From a virus, in the IMG/VR virus record IMGVR_UViG_3300042345_000306, positions 1 through 20,791 of that record: DNA of 20,791 nt. One strand, given 5' to 3'. Made by a program: the position numbers and the translations under genes. The notes below the pieces were generated by a model. The model was given only the letters and a program-made list of their open reading frames with translations, was not told the origin of the DNA and searched no databases. Positions 19,001-20,791 of this stretch are shown here, piece by piece. Each line of letters starts with the position of its first letter. Within the stretch, counting starts at the first letter, position 1.

Positions 19001-20714
19001 CGTTGTTATTTGGATAATTTGTTGCGCTTGCAAATAATGACGATGCAATCCTATCTAATCGCTGATATGTTGATGCCGCTGTTGTAATTAATAAATAATC
19101 AGCCAATGCTGTTGATGTAACATAGGTGCTTGAATCAATTGATCCATCTGCTTTCAAAAATTGTGTGGCTAATCCGCTTTCTTTTACAAATGATCCTGCT
19201 GTGATTGATTTTCCAACCCCTGAGCTAATATTACCGGTTGAACTAATTGAAAAACGTGTTGCGCCGGCTGTTTGATCGTATATAAAAAATACCCCCGAAT
19301 CAATAAAAACTGTGTAATCTGGATTATTATCTGTATCGGTAAAAAACAACTTTGGTTCTGCCCCTGAAATTGTCATATTACCTGTGAATACAGGATTAGC
19401 CGCATTTGCTTTCAATGCTAATGCTGCAATTACTGCATTGTTATTAGGGTATTGAATGTCACTTGCAAGCAAATTAATAGCCATTCTGTCCAACCTTTGG
19501 TATGTTGATGCTGCATCCGCTGTGGTTAAATACGTTGAATTGTCGTATGAAATTGTTGTGCCTGATGCTTTTACAAACCCTGTCCCATCTAACTGCGCCT
19601 GTGGTGTGTAACCCAACACCGTTGCAATGCTTTTATTTTTCCACAATCCTGTGGATGATTCGTAAAATAAACCTTGATTGTTGGCTTTTGATTGAATTAA
19701 TACATCGTGTAATTCTTCAATTTCAAACCCATTTTGAACGTTTACAAATATTTCACCATTGTTTGATTGTACACGTGTCACAACCCCAATGTAAACCATA
19801 TTTGCCGGTGCAACAGGTTTGTTGGCTAAACCGAATAATAATGCACCATTAACACCCAACCAAACCGGATCACCTGCCTGTGCTGTTGATGTATCCAATC
19901 CGGCTAATAATCCAAATGTTACGCATTTAACCAAATCATTTGTTGCGCCACCTGTTTCAAGTAAACCAAACGTTTTGGAACTCAATGCCTCACTTGCATT
20001 TGATGCGGCCATCACAATCATATTTGTTCCGCTGCCACCGGTTGATCCAGAAACATAAACCGCTGTGCCTTTGGCTAATGTTGCGCCTAATTTGACCTCA
20101 TTTTTGGTTTGTGTGGCAAAATTATCAATCCAATGTGTATTGTAATCGGTTGCATCAATTTTAGCCAAAATTTGACCTGCTGTGCCACCTGTTGGTAAAC
20201 CTCCCGGTAATGTTGGGAATGTAGCCAATGAACCATCACCACGAATGTATTGTGAAATTGTACCGGTCGGATTATTGTATTTGGCATTTAATGCCGTTTG
20301 CAAATCTGTTTGATTGGACAATGTACCTGAAATATTACCCCACACGGCTGCCGTTCCTGCGACCGTCCACGATCTATTTGCACTCAAATCATACGTTGTG
20401 CCATTGATTGTCAATGTACGTGTTGTTGGAACCGGTGTGTAACCTAATGCCGTGATGATTTGTGAACTCGTGATGCCGGTCAAATAAGTATTTGCATCCA
20501 ATGATCCATCCGCCTTTAAAAATTGCGTGGCTAAACCATTAGTGACCTTGTATTTATTTGCTCTTAAAAACCCCTGTGAATCAATGAAAACATTTGATCC
20601 GCCCCCTAATCCATCTGTGATTTGCTTTTCGCTTGCTGTTAGGATGTCATTGTCGATTGTTTTCAACAATGCTTTGTATGTTTCCGCTACTAATTGACCG
20701 GTTAATGATGCCAT
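16083..20714 (-). CDS. Tail fibre with C-terminal S74 intramolecular chaperone
   Basis: The protein has 1543 residues. The N-terminal third holds collagen-free fibre repeats with QFLKADGS, YIRGDGSL and LGYTP motifs. A block of about 144 residues is duplicated in tandem (TYQRLDR...PNNNAVIA.LALKA.AANPVFTG, starting near 404 and 548). The middle has repeated GNVGIGTTT...KL.V.G beta-fibre motifs, and a second module (GG(F/Y)F(F/W)EDRS...GWY...LWNGS.NIM.IN) appears near 895 and 1411. Residues 1457-1543 are a peptidase S74 chaperone domain: SDFRLK (1458-1463), GYFAQDVE (1492-1499), LSYREV and a terminal coiled coil. S74 domains trimerise the fibre and cut themselves off just before the conserved Ser. 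It is probably the host-recognition fibre. Unusually, it lies upstream of the tail tube genes. Confidence 0.92.
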   Translation of the reverse strand: MASLTGQLVAETYKALLKTIDNDILTASEKQITDGLGGGSNVFIDSQGFLRANKYKVTNGLATQFLKADGSLDANTYLTGITSSQIITALGYTPVPTTRTLTINGTTYDLSANRSWTVAGTAAVWGNISGTLSNQTDLQTALNAKYNNPTGTISQYIRGDGSLATFPTLPGGLPTGGTAGQILAKIDATDYNTHWIDNFATQTKNEVKLGATLAKGTAVYVSGSTGGSGTNMIVMAASNASEALSSKTFGLLETGGATNDLVKCVTFGLLAGLDTSTAQAGDPVWLGVNGALLFGLANKPVAPANMVYIGVVTRVQSNNGEIFVNVQNGFEIEELHDVLIQSKANNQGLFYESSTGLWKNKSIATVLGYTPQAQLDGTGFVKASGTTISYDNSTYLTTADAASTYQRLDRMAINLLASDIQYPNNNAVIAALALKANAANPVFTGNMTISGAEPKLFFTDTDNNPDYTVFIDSGVFFIYDQTAGATRFSISSTGNISSGVGKSITAGSFVKESGLATQFLKADGSIDSSTYVTSTALADYLLITTAASTYQRLDRIASSLFASATNYPNNNAVIAGLALKADAANPVFTGSMNIQGLESRINFYDENNLRKFFIGYSSGQLSIYQDAGSATRFVINSSGNITTGVNNTITSWGFIKSGGTSSQFLLADGSVTTSVVAGSGTTGYHAKWTSGSAIGNGIIYDNGSSIGISTITPFNGINNTGLNIQRGGHSTLLLGDGFTYGGVVQSSDDIKRVFVGANIYDDVSGGWSQFVDGSGYGAVDVISESGGGMVRFVIGSGNDSGYNSPNIFLEAYKNNSNSYFKIRTNTDNAIYISNSGNVGLNTSTDSGYKLDVVGTGRFSERLITKNATTGTGLLTNLAVMGAGEFLATGSLGGFFFEDRSGGVTSTTNWYGWYALSGAVKLWNGSTNIMSINGTNGATTFSNSITATRYYITPSGTANLYNIVDSDSSFAGSYTMQAGGGSSGFGGAILVYGHSHATKPGWITAGISASSGGKFTVNTQALGGGTDIFTVQQNGNVLVGTTTDSGFKFEVNGAVKFNSTLSTTGNIQIDATSPLFISNASSSTYFGGLSIRNSGIEKARFAANSASGAYVYSPTFNGFGILSDTINPLVIASNGNVSIGATNFIYSPKLAINSVGQNSLAIQTTDAIQGSTGTILYIGTGATTGNSTYGVIRALGDGGTAATNLILQPSGFVGIGTTTVNNKLQVGTNGALGSWMAATFQEGIGVAPSGSRKGVYLYSDGSSLFGMNAYDYGNSVYKNVTVGWGGANVILAQDGGSVGLGTSSPSFKFHVVGTGATGWLSQLQNNNKVDTYISHYDGYGMAIDSASNSEIYLLKLSGGNGSQKATNDRFKVNGNGCVLVNNSSAVSGRISAASLQVTNEVYSRGSFGGYFWEDRSNSANWGGWYTNSGVTYLWNGSSNIMNINMSSGAITASAFFESSDFRLKTLIEHNPIVAGIDNLEAKLYEKNGKIELGYFAQDVEKIMPYAVTKNADGFLNLSYREVHTAKIARLEKEVAELKAKLNAA

Positions 20715-20791
20715 TTTCTACCTGCTTATTTTAATGCAAGTTAAAAAATAAATAGCCTCATTTTATAAAACACGTATCCGATAATGATGAC
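20715..20791 (-). other. Leader of the tail fibre gene at the window edge
   Basis: Seventy-seven bases precede the fibre ATG. The minus strand contains TTAACTTGCATTAAAATAAG about 20 nt before the start. This resembles the TTGCAT-AAAATAAG element upstream of tail tube paralogue 2 and may be a third late promoter core. The far end may hold the last codons of an upstream gene; no complete frame can be judged. Confidence 0.3.

Overview
The window is part of the genome of a tailed phage or prophage (siphovirus-like) of a Bacteroidetes host, probably a flavobacterium or close relative. Every credible gene lies on the minus strand, so transcription runs from high to low coordinates. The host assignment rests on four things: A+T-rich DNA, no Shine-Dalgarno sequences but A-rich leaders such as TAAACAACAA just before start codons, promoter-like TTG-N19-TAnnTTT(G/A) elements, and Bacteroidetes-phage families such as DUF4373 and DUF7352. 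The host was not tested by any search.

Late (structural) block, 20714 down to 8891: a 1543-residue tail fibre ending in an S74 self-cleaving chaperone domain; three unrecognised small proteins; two adjacent paralogous tail tube proteins of the TP901-1 type; a tail assembly chaperone pair joined by a classic A_AAA_AAC -1 frameshift site; the tape measure protein; and a 643-residue distal tail/hub-like protein with a carbohydrate-binding-like middle. Intrinsic-terminator-like hairpins follow the second tube gene, the chaperone and the hub gene, which suggests stepwise dosage control.

Middle, 8890 to 7184: a calcineurin-like metallophosphoesterase with an extra N-terminal domain, between terminators. 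Next comes a noncoding control region (7483-7740) with a well-formed Bacteroidetes-type promoter, a tandem 10-bp repeat on its -33 element, and a symmetric array of four ATAGGT half-sites. A small zinc-site protein and another terminator follow.

Early/replication block, 7183 down to 1: many short, tightly packed genes, often with ATGA overlaps. They include two 36-residue membrane peptides, an ERF-family annealing protein, a probable SSB-like protein, a DUF4373 replication-initiator-like protein with iteron-like 11-bp repeats inside its gene, a probable loader partner, a VRR-NUC nuclease, DUF7352 and DUF3310 proteins, and a ParB-like domain protein cut by the window edge. ERF, the SSB-like protein, the initiator and VRR-NUC together look like a recombination/replication module.

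The most novel-looking element is at 4079-4187: a promoter-like box followed by three hairpins and a U tract. The loops of the first and last hairpins are perfectly complementary over 8 nt, so this looks like a compact phage small RNA or attenuator with a kissing-loop fold, just upstream of the initiator gene. There is no gene-free stretch over 300 bases; the longest is 7483-7740, described above.
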